Source: Gammaproteobacteria bacterium
GTDB lineage: Bacteria > Pseudomonadota > Gammaproteobacteria > Eutrophobiales > Eutrophobiaceae
Assembly: GCA_003250975.1 (NCBI GenBank)
Contig: QKIY01000014.1
Location: forward strand, 1 to 64,000
Direction: 5' to 3'
DNA length: 64,000 bases
Every line of letters begins with the position of its first letter. The first letter of the stretch is position 1. Of this stretch, positions 26,205-33,063 are shown piece after piece. The translations under genes and the position numbers were made by a program. The notes beneath the pieces are model-generated. The model worked only from the letters and a program-made list of their open reading frames with translations, had not been told where the DNA came from and ran no database searches.

Positions 26205-27605
26205 CTATACCCGTCTTACCTCACCCCACGGGTCGGGCTCACCATGCAACCGCCAGTTGGCCCAGTGCCATGCGATGGATGGAAGGTTGGGCTTCAATAA
26301 CCGTTGAAATTTCAATGCTGATCTAATCTTTTGCTTTGGCGTCCAGAAATTGCGTTTGATCTGCTTGGCGATCCGGAGGATATCACTGACACTGAGTTCA
26401 TCCGAGTAAACCCTCTTGCTTTCAGGATCGATGTAATAACCCGGGGCAGCCAGCACTTTCTCTGTAAGTGGTTCAGGTCCGCGACACCGCAGGGGATGAA
26501 TCAAGATCGAATCAAGTCCAATCTTTCGGGCAAACTCGGGTATTTGCAGCATTTGTTCCCGTGTTTCCCCCACACTGCCGATAATAAAGTTTGAAATGAA
26601 AAACATGGGGACATGTTTAATATTTGCAAAGGCGGTTTCGATCCTATGCCGGGTGAGTCCCTTGTTAAGGAAGTCAAGGACATGATCATGCATAGATTCT
26701 ATGCCGAAGGTAACATACCGGAAGCCTACTCTTGACATCTTCTCGACTATCTCCGGGCGCATCCCCATATTGATCCGGGTTTCAATGGCATAAGTCTTCT
26801 TTATCCCCCGCTCGATCAAGACATCACACAGTTCGTCCATGCGATCGGGCCGGTGAAATGCAAGATCATCGACGAATGTAACAAAGGGGGCCTCAATCTG
26901 TTCCAGTTCATCCGCAACGGATTCCGGAGAGCGGGCTGTATAGGTAATTTGCCGCCCTTCCGAATCCTTATTAAAGGTACAAAACGCACAGTGAAAGGGA
27001 CAACCCCGTGAACTCTGAATGGCATCCGTGGCAAGACCCAGGTCAAGACCATCTTTCCTGATCATCCCGTATCGGGCCCGGCGAAGCGAGCGATCCGGCA
27101 GTGGCTGGTCAGGAATCGGGCCATAACGCGGCATTGGTGTTGCACGATATTCCCCTTCCCTGAAAAAAGAAACCCCAGTCACATTTTCGGGGGATCCACT
27201 TTCCACGAGTGTCCGGAAACGCCCGTCATCCGGTCCCGAAAATACCACGTCCAGTCGTTCCTCCTCCGGTGCGGTAAGCAATGCCTCTTTGTTGACCTCC
27301 GCAAATCGCCCTCCGCCCACTACGGTTACGCCAGGGAGTAGCTTCTTGATTTTCGTAACCATTTCAAAAATCTTGGTAAGCGGTATATCCCAGAGAAAAC
27401 TGAAGGCCACCAGATCGGTATTTTCCGGCAACTGTTTTTCCCAGTCTTTATCGAAACGCCGGTCGATTAAATACCGGTAGGGAATACGGTCGCGCACGCT
27501 TGCGGCGACAAGTTCCAGGCCTAGTGGAGGAAACATCCGGTCGAATCGGGAACCGTTACCATCATCAGGATAAATAAAGCAGACGGATTTAAAGGCAGGC
27601 GCCAT
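26205..27605 (-). CDS. B12-binding-type radical SAM protein of unknown substrate
   Basis: The radical SAM cluster motif CX3CX2C is in SSRGCPFHCAFCTFNKD. The N-terminal 150 residues resemble a cobalamin-binding domain (FPPLGLELVAASVRD, VAFSFLWDIPLTKIFEMV, GVTVVGGGRFAEVN). The classical B12 base-off DXHXXG is not visible, so cobalamin binding is uncertain. The TIM-barrel half has FVDDLAFHRPDRM and VGFRYVTFGIESMHDHVL. The frame opens with a TTG at 27656, but that lies upstream of a probable -10 box. ATG at 27614 or 27605 is more likely. It resembles BchE/HpnJ-type enzymes in layout; the product is unknown. Confidence 0.82.
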   Translation of the reverse strand: MAPAFKSVCFIYPDDGNGSRFDRMFPPLGLELVAASVRDRIPYRYLIDRRFDKDWEKQLPENTDLVAFSFLWDIPLTKIFEMVTKIKKLLPGVTVVGGGRFAEVNKEALLTAPEEERLDVVFSGPDDGRFRTLVESGSPENVTGVSFFREGEYRATPMPRYGPIPDQPLPDRSLRRARYGMIRKDGLDLGLATDAIQSSRGCPFHCAFCTFNKDSEGRQITYTARSPESVADELEQIEAPFVTFVDDLAFHRPDRMDELCDVLIERGIKKTYAIETRINMGMRPEIVEKMSRVGFRYVTFGIESMHDHVLDFLNKGLTRHRIETAFANIKHVPMFFISNFIIGSVGETREQMLQIPEFARKIGLDSILIHPLRCRGPEPLTEKVLAAPGYYIDPESKRVYSDELSVSDILRIAKQIKRNFWTPKQKIRSALKFQRLLKPNLPSIAWHWANWRLHGEPDPWGEVRRV

Positions 27606-27624
27606 AATATCCATTACCCCAGAA

Positions 27625-27652
27625 ACTATACTCTTAAAGAGAGTATTATAGT
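27625..27652. promoter_or_regulatory. Palindrome overlapping a -10 box upstream of the radical SAM gene
   Basis: ACTATACTCTTA followed by AAGAGAGTATTATAGT forms a near-perfect inverted repeat with a one-base bulge. Read on minus it contains a consensus TATAAT (27645-27650) that would start transcription about 25-30 bases before the ATG codons at 27614 and 27605. A palindrome on the -10 box suggests repressor control. No good -35 is seen at 16-18 bases. Confidence 0.5.
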
Positions 27653-27721
27653 CCAAAAGTGGTAACGACCATGGGAAGTCAGGAAATTTTTATCTTGATT
27701 GTCACTGGCTTAAAATGTCAA

Positions 27722-27749
27722 TTGGAACACGGGCTACTCACACTATATT
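27722..27749 (+). promoter_or_regulatory. Possible sigma70 promoter for the small 4-TM protein gene
   Basis: TTGGAA (27722-27727) and TATATT (27744-27749) are 16 bases apart, with four and five consensus matches. They would give a 5' leader of about 70 bases before the ATG at 27826. Confidence 0.4.
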
Positions 27750-27825
27750 AATTTGCCCCGTATCGCACTGAAAAACATGGCTTAATGAAAAACCTACAAA
27801 TGTTTAACAAACCGAGGAGAATTCT

Positions 27826-28203
27826 ATGGATAGAAAATTTGTAATGACAGCACTGGGCTATGCAATCCTTGGCCTGATACTTGGAATTTTTATGGCTGCA
27901 TCCAAGGATCACGGCCAGTTTGTTACCCATGCACACATCATGCTGGTCGGTTTTGTTTTGACATTCATTTACGGCCTGTGCCATAAACTGTGGCTGAATA
28001 ACTGCACCTCAAAGCTGGCAATGATCCAGTACTATGTTCACCAGATCGGGACGGCTTTCCTGGCAATTGGTTTGTTTTTAATATACGGACACTTTGTCGC
28101 TGAGGAAACCATGGATCCTATACTTGCCGTCGCGTCAATCGTAGTGTTCACAGGGGTTGTACTGATGAAGGTATTATTTATTAAATCATCCAAAACTGCA
28201 TGA
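27826..28203 (+). CDS. Small four-helix membrane protein with conserved-looking histidines
   Basis: This 125-residue protein has about four membrane helices (VMTALGYAILGLILGIFMAA, HIMLVGFVLTFIYGLCHKL, GTAFLAIGLFLIYGHFVA, ILAVASIVVFTGVVLMKVLF). Histidines at helix ends are in FVTHAHIMLVGF, GLCHKL and YYVHQIG. The HAHxxLVGF pattern recalls small 4-TM proteins related to subunit I of heme-copper oxidases, which suggests heme or metal binding (inference). The ribosome site GAGGAG is six bases upstream of the ATG. Neighbours are unrelated and give no pathway. Confidence 0.8.
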   Translation: MDRKFVMTALGYAILGLILGIFMAASKDHGQFVTHAHIMLVGFVLTFIYGLCHKLWLNNCTSKLAMIQYYVHQIGTAFLAIGLFLIYGHFVAEETMDPILAVASIVVFTGVVLMKVLFIKSSKTA

Positions 28204-28314
28204 CGATAATGGGACAAGGGTTTAATCCTCGCATTAGTTTTAACATCATGTACGCCTGATGGTATGTGCACTGCTCAATTATATCCCTGCAATCGCAGCA
28301 TAAGTATTCACGTC

Positions 28315-28899
28315 ATGAGAAACACGTCATTAATCTACTCTGTATTATTTGCATTAACGTTAAATTACAGTGCAGTTCAAGCTTCGCCGCTGCACATTAT
28401 CATATTAGGAGAGCAGTGCACTGAAGGTCTCCATCATCAGCCTCAGCAGGTATTTTCTGTCTATGTATTCTGTGATTCTGCTTTGGGGACAAACATCGGG
28501 ATCATACTAAAGGACCTCGATGTAGAATATGATTACCACCAATGGGGCCCTGTAAACAGATTCTGGCAGGATAATGATTGGGCTTCTGATGTAACCAGCT
28601 TCGCATGGGACCCAATAGATCATTTTTTGTATGTTGCAACAAGTTCTGTCTATGGAACAGGAAAGATTTACAGGCTGAACCTATTTAATAAAACCTACAA
28701 GATCGCGTTTCAAATGGATGACCTGGATCCGGAACAGGTAAGAAAAGATGCAGATACCATCAGGGCTGAAAGCCAAGATGCAATCATCGAGTCTGTGGAT
28801 AATAGTCACAAGACAATTACTTTAGCCATACGCCTATGGGGTGATGGTAACTCAATGATTATCGGCAGAAAATTAGTAAATTTTGGTAACAAAGAGTGA
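28315..28899 (+). CDS. Secreted protein of unknown function
   Basis: I start at the ATG giving a clear signal peptide (MRNTSLIYSVLFALTLNYSA, cleavage after VQA). An in-frame ATG at 28264 adds 17 unlikely residues. The mature part of about 170 residues includes TSFAWDPIDHFLYVATSSVY and GTGKIYRLNLFNKTYKIAF, which read like a beta-propeller blade but are too short for a whole propeller. Two cysteines (QCTEG, VFCDS) could form a disulfide. I do not recognise a family. The AT-rich codon use differs from the flanking housekeeping genes and suggests acquisition. Confidence 0.7.
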   Translation: MRNTSLIYSVLFALTLNYSAVQASPLHIIILGEQCTEGLHHQPQQVFSVYVFCDSALGTNIGIILKDLDVEYDYHQWGPVNRFWQDNDWASDVTSFAWDPIDHFLYVATSSVYGTGKIYRLNLFNKTYKIAFQMDDLDPEQVRKDADTIRAESQDAIIESVDNSHKTITLAIRLWGDGNSMIIGRKLVNFGNKE

Positions 28900-28906
28900 T
28901 TATTTG

Positions 28907-28935
28907 CAAAAATAAAGGCTCTGACCCTTTTAATT
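28907..28935. repeat. Fragment resembling a REP/transposase-associated motif
   Basis: The string AAAGGCTCTGACCCTTTTAA lies 8 bases after the secreted orphan. GGGTCAGAGCC-type strings (its reverse complement) are, from memory, common beside REP-associated Y1 transposases in gammaproteobacteria. No transposase or partner copy is present here, so this is at most a relic. Confidence 0.3.
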
Positions 28936-28994
28936 TCTCAAATATACCAGGCCTGCATAATCACGAATTCTTTATGCATTGAGCTCTTTAATTA

Positions 28995-29828
28995 TCACGC
29001 ATTCTTCTCGACGATTAGTTCAACCGGGGCAACCAGGTTAAGAGAGACATTCTCGATCATGTTCTTTACTTTCACCGGTGCCGAGTCACCCATCAGGATA
29101 TGCAGGCCGAGTTGAGGCAGGCCGCCGGCACCCGAGACCCTTGCCTGAAGTTGCGCAAAGAATTCGATGGCAAACTCGCGCCGGTTTCGTTCTGCAATGA
29201 TATTGAAGCCCGCAGATTCCAGGGCACTACGATAAACCCCGGGTGGGGAAACCGAACTCCCGCCAGGCTCCGTCGCCCAGGGCACTGGAAACGCCAAGTC
29301 CCCTTCGCTGATCTGCATAATGTCATAGATCCCTACTTTTCCACCTGGGCGTACTACGCGGTAAAGTTCAGAAACGAGCGACGCCTTATCAGCGACGTTC
29401 ATTCCGACATGCATCATGTAAACCCTGTCGAAAGAGCCAGCCGGATGCGGTAACGCCGTAGCATCTTCAACCTGAAGGCGGATGAGTTTATCCAGCCCGA
29501 CCCATTTACAGAGCACATTTCCGGTCTCGACGTATTCAGGCGTCAAATCAACCCCCGTCACGCGGCACCCGTATCTTTGCGCGGCGAATCGGCTACTGCC
29601 GCCCAGGCCGCATCCGACATCGAGCACATGGTGTTCACTAGTAATGCCAAGCTGGTCGAGGAAAGCCTCGGTTGCGATGCGGCCACCGATATGAAATTCA
29701 TCAACCGGGGCCAGATCATCAATGGTCACCTCATCAATGGATTTCCCTAGTTGCTCGACACCATCGCGGATCACGTTGATTAAATTACCCAGCGTGTAGT
29801 GCTGCGTAATTACATTTGCATCAGTCAC
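28995..29828 (-). CDS. Class I SAM-dependent methyltransferase
   Basis: The SAM-binding motif VLDVGCGLGGSSRFAAQ, the acidic VTGVDLT and the motif IV/V region FDRVYMMHVGMNVADK followed by VVRPGGKVGIYDI identify a methyltransferase_11-type small-molecule enzyme, similar in layout to tocopherol or sarcosine/dimethylglycine methyltransferases. The substrate is unknown. The frame opens with a TTG at 29843. I prefer the GTG at 29828 because GGAG lies nine bases upstream. It sits in the accessory stretch with no obvious partner. Confidence 0.8.
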   Translation of the reverse strand: MTDANVITQHYTLGNLINVIRDGVEQLGKSIDEVTIDDLAPVDEFHIGGRIATEAFLDQLGITSEHHVLDVGCGLGGSSRFAAQRYGCRVTGVDLTPEYVETGNVLCKWVGLDKLIRLQVEDATALPHPAGSFDRVYMMHVGMNVADKASLVSELYRVVRPGGKVGIYDIMQISEGDLAFPVPWATEPGGSSVSPPGVYRSALESAGFNIIAERNRREFAIEFFAQLQARVSGAGGLPQLGLHILMGDSAPVKVKNMIENVSLNLVAPVELIVEKNA

Positions 29829-29876
29829 AATCTCATTCTCCAAGGCCCAACTGGCAGTGCCTTTCTAGATTTCTAA

Positions 29877-30341
29877 TCACTCCGAACTGGAACGACACAA
29901 TCCCATTACCTTGCTGCTTGGCGTATCAATCTGCACCTGCGGCATATTTTCCAAATTACAATCCAGTGTAAGTTCCGGATCCGGGCCCCCAAGTTTTTGT
30001 TCGTACCAGCCCTGGTAACCCGCAGTACCGTCTTCAATGCATAGTTGCCAGTTACTGAATCGATCCATGAAAACAAAAAAACTGAATTCCTCCCTTACCT
30101 CGAAACTGAACTGTCCATTGCCATCCGTGCGTGTCGATACCTCACTTTCGAAAGAACAGGTTTCATCTAACGGATGCTCTAAATATACAACTGCATCTTG
30201 GACAGGATGCCCATTACGGTGAACTTGTCCCGTTATAGAGGGTGAGATAATTTCATGATGGGGAATCGGCGCACAAGCGTTAAGAATTATCACCAAAGCC
30301 AGTAGCGTGCTAAATTTCAAGATGTGCGATGAACGGCTCAT
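29877..30341 (-). CDS. Lipoprotein with a carboxypeptidase-regulatory-like beta domain
   Basis: The signal peptide ends in the lipobox LNAC (LLALVIILNACAPIPHHE), predicting an outer-membrane or periplasmic lipoprotein. The mature part begins with SITGQVHRNGHPVQDAVVYL and continues with TRTDGNGQFSFEV, the signature of transthyretin-like/CarboxypepD_reg domains often found in surface proteins. Length is 154 residues. No enzyme motif is present. The ATG at 30341 follows a gene-free 125-base gap after the aminotransferase. Confidence 0.78.
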   Translation of the reverse strand: MSRSSHILKFSTLLALVIILNACAPIPHHEIISPSITGQVHRNGHPVQDAVVYLEHPLDETCSFESEVSTRTDGNGQFSFEVREEFSFFVFMDRFSNWQLCIEDGTAGYQGWYEQKLGGPDPELTLDCNLENMPQVQIDTPSSKVMGLCRSSSE

Positions 30342-30466
30342 ATGGGAATAATAGAGGGATCAGTACTAAACTGCGTCGGGTCAGTGCTAGTGGATGTGAG
30401 AAACACACACCGGCTCCGGGGAGAAATCTTTTCCGGATTACTCCCCGTGCCGGATTAGTTCCGTTA

Positions 30467-31693
30467 TCAACCTGCGAAATAGGCCTTAAGGTCCTTCAAT
30501 ATTTTATCCTTATTGAAGTCCGCGCCCATTTTTAACATTGCATCTGCGAAACGGCTGACGATGTCCGTGATCGCTTTCTCGTTGAGCTGATTGAGAATGC
30601 CGATGCGAACCTGAACCGGTTCTGAGAGGGTCGGCCAGATGCAGAAATTCTCTTCACGGCATCCTACTACCAGTTCTTTTTCCTTACCTGCCAGTTTCCC
30701 TGGGAGGTTACATACCACCAAACTGGTCATATTGGAGGTGACCTCACAGCCCATTGCTTCTACTGCCTGCCTGAGCGCTTTCTCGTGGAAGGCATAGTCA
30801 GCCGCTTTCTGAGCCCTGCCATGAGTTAGCAGAATGCGGAGAGCTTCGTGAAAGGCTGCTACGGCATAAGCAGAATGTGTGCGATGGTATCCTGCCGGGC
30901 TGCCATCCTTACCGTCTACTGATATACCCCAGTGACGTGCTTCAAGAATTGGATGGTGTACATATGTGTAACAGCCACGCTTGGCAACCATATCAATGGC
31001 CTCATCGGTGAAACTGACTGGTGCGTAGGTCAGTGGCAAGCTGAGTACGCCCTTTTGCGGACAGGAAGCCCAGATCTTAACGCCGGGATAGTCATCAATA
31101 TCAAAATCACTGACACCCAGGCTGGAAACTGCGTCAATGATTCCCACCGCGCCATGTTTCACACATGCATCATTGAAGCCCTGCAGATCATTGATACGCC
31201 CGCTACCAGTCTCCCAGTGAGCCATGACAGCCCACATCGGCTTGTGTTCTGCCAATGCTTTTTCAACGACCTCACCTGTGACAGACTGGCCGTGGGGTAC
31301 ATCGATGATTGTGACGCTGGCAGGTTTAGGGTCCAGTGGATTGGCTGCCAGTTCTTCGCGGGTTGCAGCCTTCATACGAACATTAAGGCCATCAATGCCA
31401 CTAAATGTCCCGTTTACAAAAGCTACGACCTTGTCACCAGGTAATATCGGGCTAAATGCACAATCCAGTCCACTCCAGCCAGTGCCCCCGACGCCAAAGG
31501 TATAGGTATTTTTTGTTCCGAATGCAGCACGTAGCATCTCCTTCGCTTCGACCATGCCACGCAGGACATCCTTTTGCATGTGATCGGCCACACCAGTCTT
31601 GCAAAAACGCTCAAGTACTCTGGGATCGGTGTTTCCAGGTCCTGGACCCGCCGCAAGAGTTTGTGGAATCTCCAGGGGAGGATAAATAGTCAT
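30467..31693 (-). CDS. Class V aminotransferase (serine/alanine-glyoxylate type)
   Basis: This is a PLP enzyme of fold type I, class V. The N-terminal AAGPGPGNTDPRVLE is the usual opening of alanine- or serine-glyoxylate aminotransferases. The cofactor aspartate is in GIIDAVSSLGVSDFDID, and the Schiff-base lysine is K214 in WASCPQKGVLSLP. The C-terminal substrate Arg region is VQVRIGILNQLNE. The 408 residues are normal in length. A strong GGAG ribosome site precedes the ATG. Serine-glyoxylate, alanine-glyoxylate or a related activity cannot be separated by sight. Glycine/serine or photorespiration-like glyoxylate metabolism is inferred. Confidence 0.85.
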   Translation of the reverse strand: MTIYPPLEIPQTLAAGPGPGNTDPRVLERFCKTGVADHMQKDVLRGMVEAKEMLRAAFGTKNTYTFGVGGTGWSGLDCAFSPILPGDKVVAFVNGTFSGIDGLNVRMKAATREELAANPLDPKPASVTIIDVPHGQSVTGEVVEKALAEHKPMWAVMAHWETGSGRINDLQGFNDACVKHGAVGIIDAVSSLGVSDFDIDDYPGVKIWASCPQKGVLSLPLTYAPVSFTDEAIDMVAKRGCYTYVHHPILEARHWGISVDGKDGSPAGYHRTHSAYAVAAFHEALRILLTHGRAQKAADYAFHEKALRQAVEAMGCEVTSNMTSLVVCNLPGKLAGKEKELVVGCREENFCIWPTLSEPVQVRIGILNQLNEKAITDIVSRFADAMLKMGADFNKDKILKDLKAYFAG

Positions 31694-31817
31694 AATAACT
31701 CCTTAATAGGCTTAGTAATTATTAGAATTGAATATTGTTTTTAAAGTCACCCGGCTTTGCGCGCAGGCTTGTATTTGTAGTTTATCGCGGTATACGGCTA
31801 ATTTACAGCACCTCAGC

Positions 31818-31833
31818 AATTTGTGCGCAAATT
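31818..31833. promoter_or_regulatory. Short inverted repeat upstream of the aminotransferase
   Basis: The perfect arms AATTTG and CAAATT flank TGCG, 125 bases upstream of the aminotransferase start, in an otherwise gene-free 225-base gap. It could be an operator or a small hairpin. No promoter hexamers with good spacing were found around it. Confidence 0.3.
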
Positions 31834-31918
31834 AAAGCAATTTATTCCTGACAAATTGGGCTCAGGTGCCAATAGACAAATTCTCAGGGAGAGATTTAGT
31901 AGTTCAAGAATAACGGGA

Positions 31919-32674
31919 TTAATTCACTATCCTCGCCATCGCTACCCACTGCTGCGACCCATTTCCATAAGCTGGATAGGACTTGCTACTGTACTGGCGC
32001 TTGTGCAGTGTCACCTTGGCAATGCTGCCGGTCTTCCTGCCATGAAACATGCGGTAACTCACCACTCTGCCCTTTCTGTCTTTCTGGACATCCACCACCA
32101 CGCCCATGTGTTCAATTCCCCTGGAGCGGAGAAACAGGTCATTCGCAGTGAAATTCTTGTAGTGCCTCCCCCGCTTGCCAAAAAACATTACCGCTCCAGG
32201 CTTGATCAGGTCTGAACTTGAGAGGGCATCATGCACCAGCACCAGACTGCCTCTCAGGTGATACCACTGTGCCAGTTGCCGGGTGCTCCGGTATTGCTTG
32301 TGGGAAGGGAACGCATTGCCGGGGCAGGTGCTGTCGAGCATCAGCAATACGCGGTGGAACATGCCCGAACAATCACTGAGTGGGATGGAATTATAGGGAA
32401 TGGCCTGCGCCTCGAGACGCGAGGTAATCTGCTTGAGTGGCAATGCGACATCCTTCTGCCTGCCGCGACACTGAATCGGGTAAAAGGCCAGTGCGGCAGG
32501 GTTGCGGTCCCGCCTCTCCTGGGATGGTACAGGCTTGGTCCGCTGATGTCCCGGCACTGGCTTCTTGACGGTTTCCGATGGACCACCACAGGCATGCAGG
32601 AAAAAGAATACTGCAAGCAAAAATAAACAGCTAATACGGTATCGGTGTCGTGAAATCATCTCTCTGCCGATCAT
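31919..32674 (-). CDS. Lipoprotein with an NlpC/P60-like peptidase domain
   Basis: I use the ATG at 32674, which has AGGA six bases upstream. The signal peptide ends at the lipobox FLHACGG. The domain carries a DCSGMFHRVL motif with the presumed nucleophile Cys (residue 102 from this start) and a later EHMGVVVDV motif with the presumed catalytic His. This is the cysteine-peptidase pattern of NlpC/P60 or CHAP amidases, which cut peptidoglycan stem peptides. A Lys/Pro-rich linker (KKPVPGHQRTKPVPSQERR) separates anchor and domain. Substrate and partner are unknown. Confidence 0.72.
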   Translation of the reverse strand: MIGREMISRHRYRISCLFLLAVFFFLHACGGPSETVKKPVPGHQRTKPVPSQERRDRNPAALAFYPIQCRGRQKDVALPLKQITSRLEAQAIPYNSIPLSDCSGMFHRVLLMLDSTCPGNAFPSHKQYRSTRQLAQWYHLRGSLVLVHDALSSSDLIKPGAVMFFGKRGRHYKNFTANDLFLRSRGIEHMGVVVDVQKDRKGRVVSYRMFHGRKTGSIAKVTLHKRQYSSKSYPAYGNGSQQWVAMARIVN

Positions 32675-32839
32675 TTGCTTTCCTGACAGATATAGTAGAC
32701 AACCAGTCATAATGGACAAGTTTCCAGAAAAAATGCAAAACAGCTCACATTACATAGACAATCACCAAGATGGTTACATTGCTTTTTGTCGGTGTTTTTA
32801 TCCCCGTGTGACTTGCCGAGTTGCGATGCAAAGGTAGCG

Positions 32840-33050
32840 CAAAAATCACAGGGATGTGATTATTAGCTCAGCTGGGTGGGGAGGCGAATTTGAGCGGCGC
32901 GTGAGCGCAACGAGCAAGGAGAGAAGCTGTAAGCCATGTCATCCAGGGTGCCCTTCTCTTTGGTTCCTTACACTTGGGCATACAAGGGAAAGAAACTCAC
33001 CCTCAGGCGAAACCAATTTTTAAAAGTAACGGAGATACACAATCTTTCTT
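32840..33050. repeat. Decayed copy of a gammaproteobacterial intergenic repeat element
   Basis: This gene-free stretch (32675-33063) contains the hairpin ATCACA-GGGA-TGTGAT (32845-32860). It then runs through GAGCGGCGCGTGAGCGCAAC and the blocks CAGGGTGCCCTTCTCTTTGG and TTGGGCATACAAGGGAAAGA, followed by AACTCACCCTCAGGCGAAA. From memory, many gammaproteobacterial genomes carry an element with GGGTGCC, TTTGGTTACTTT, GGGCAAGCAAA and AAAGTGACTCGCC blocks in this order. The present copy differs at several bases and looks inactive. Its short plus-strand reading frame at 32936-33172 is a by-product. Nothing else is visible in 32675-32839. Confidence 0.55.
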
Positions 33051-33063
33051 GTGAGAGTAAAAA

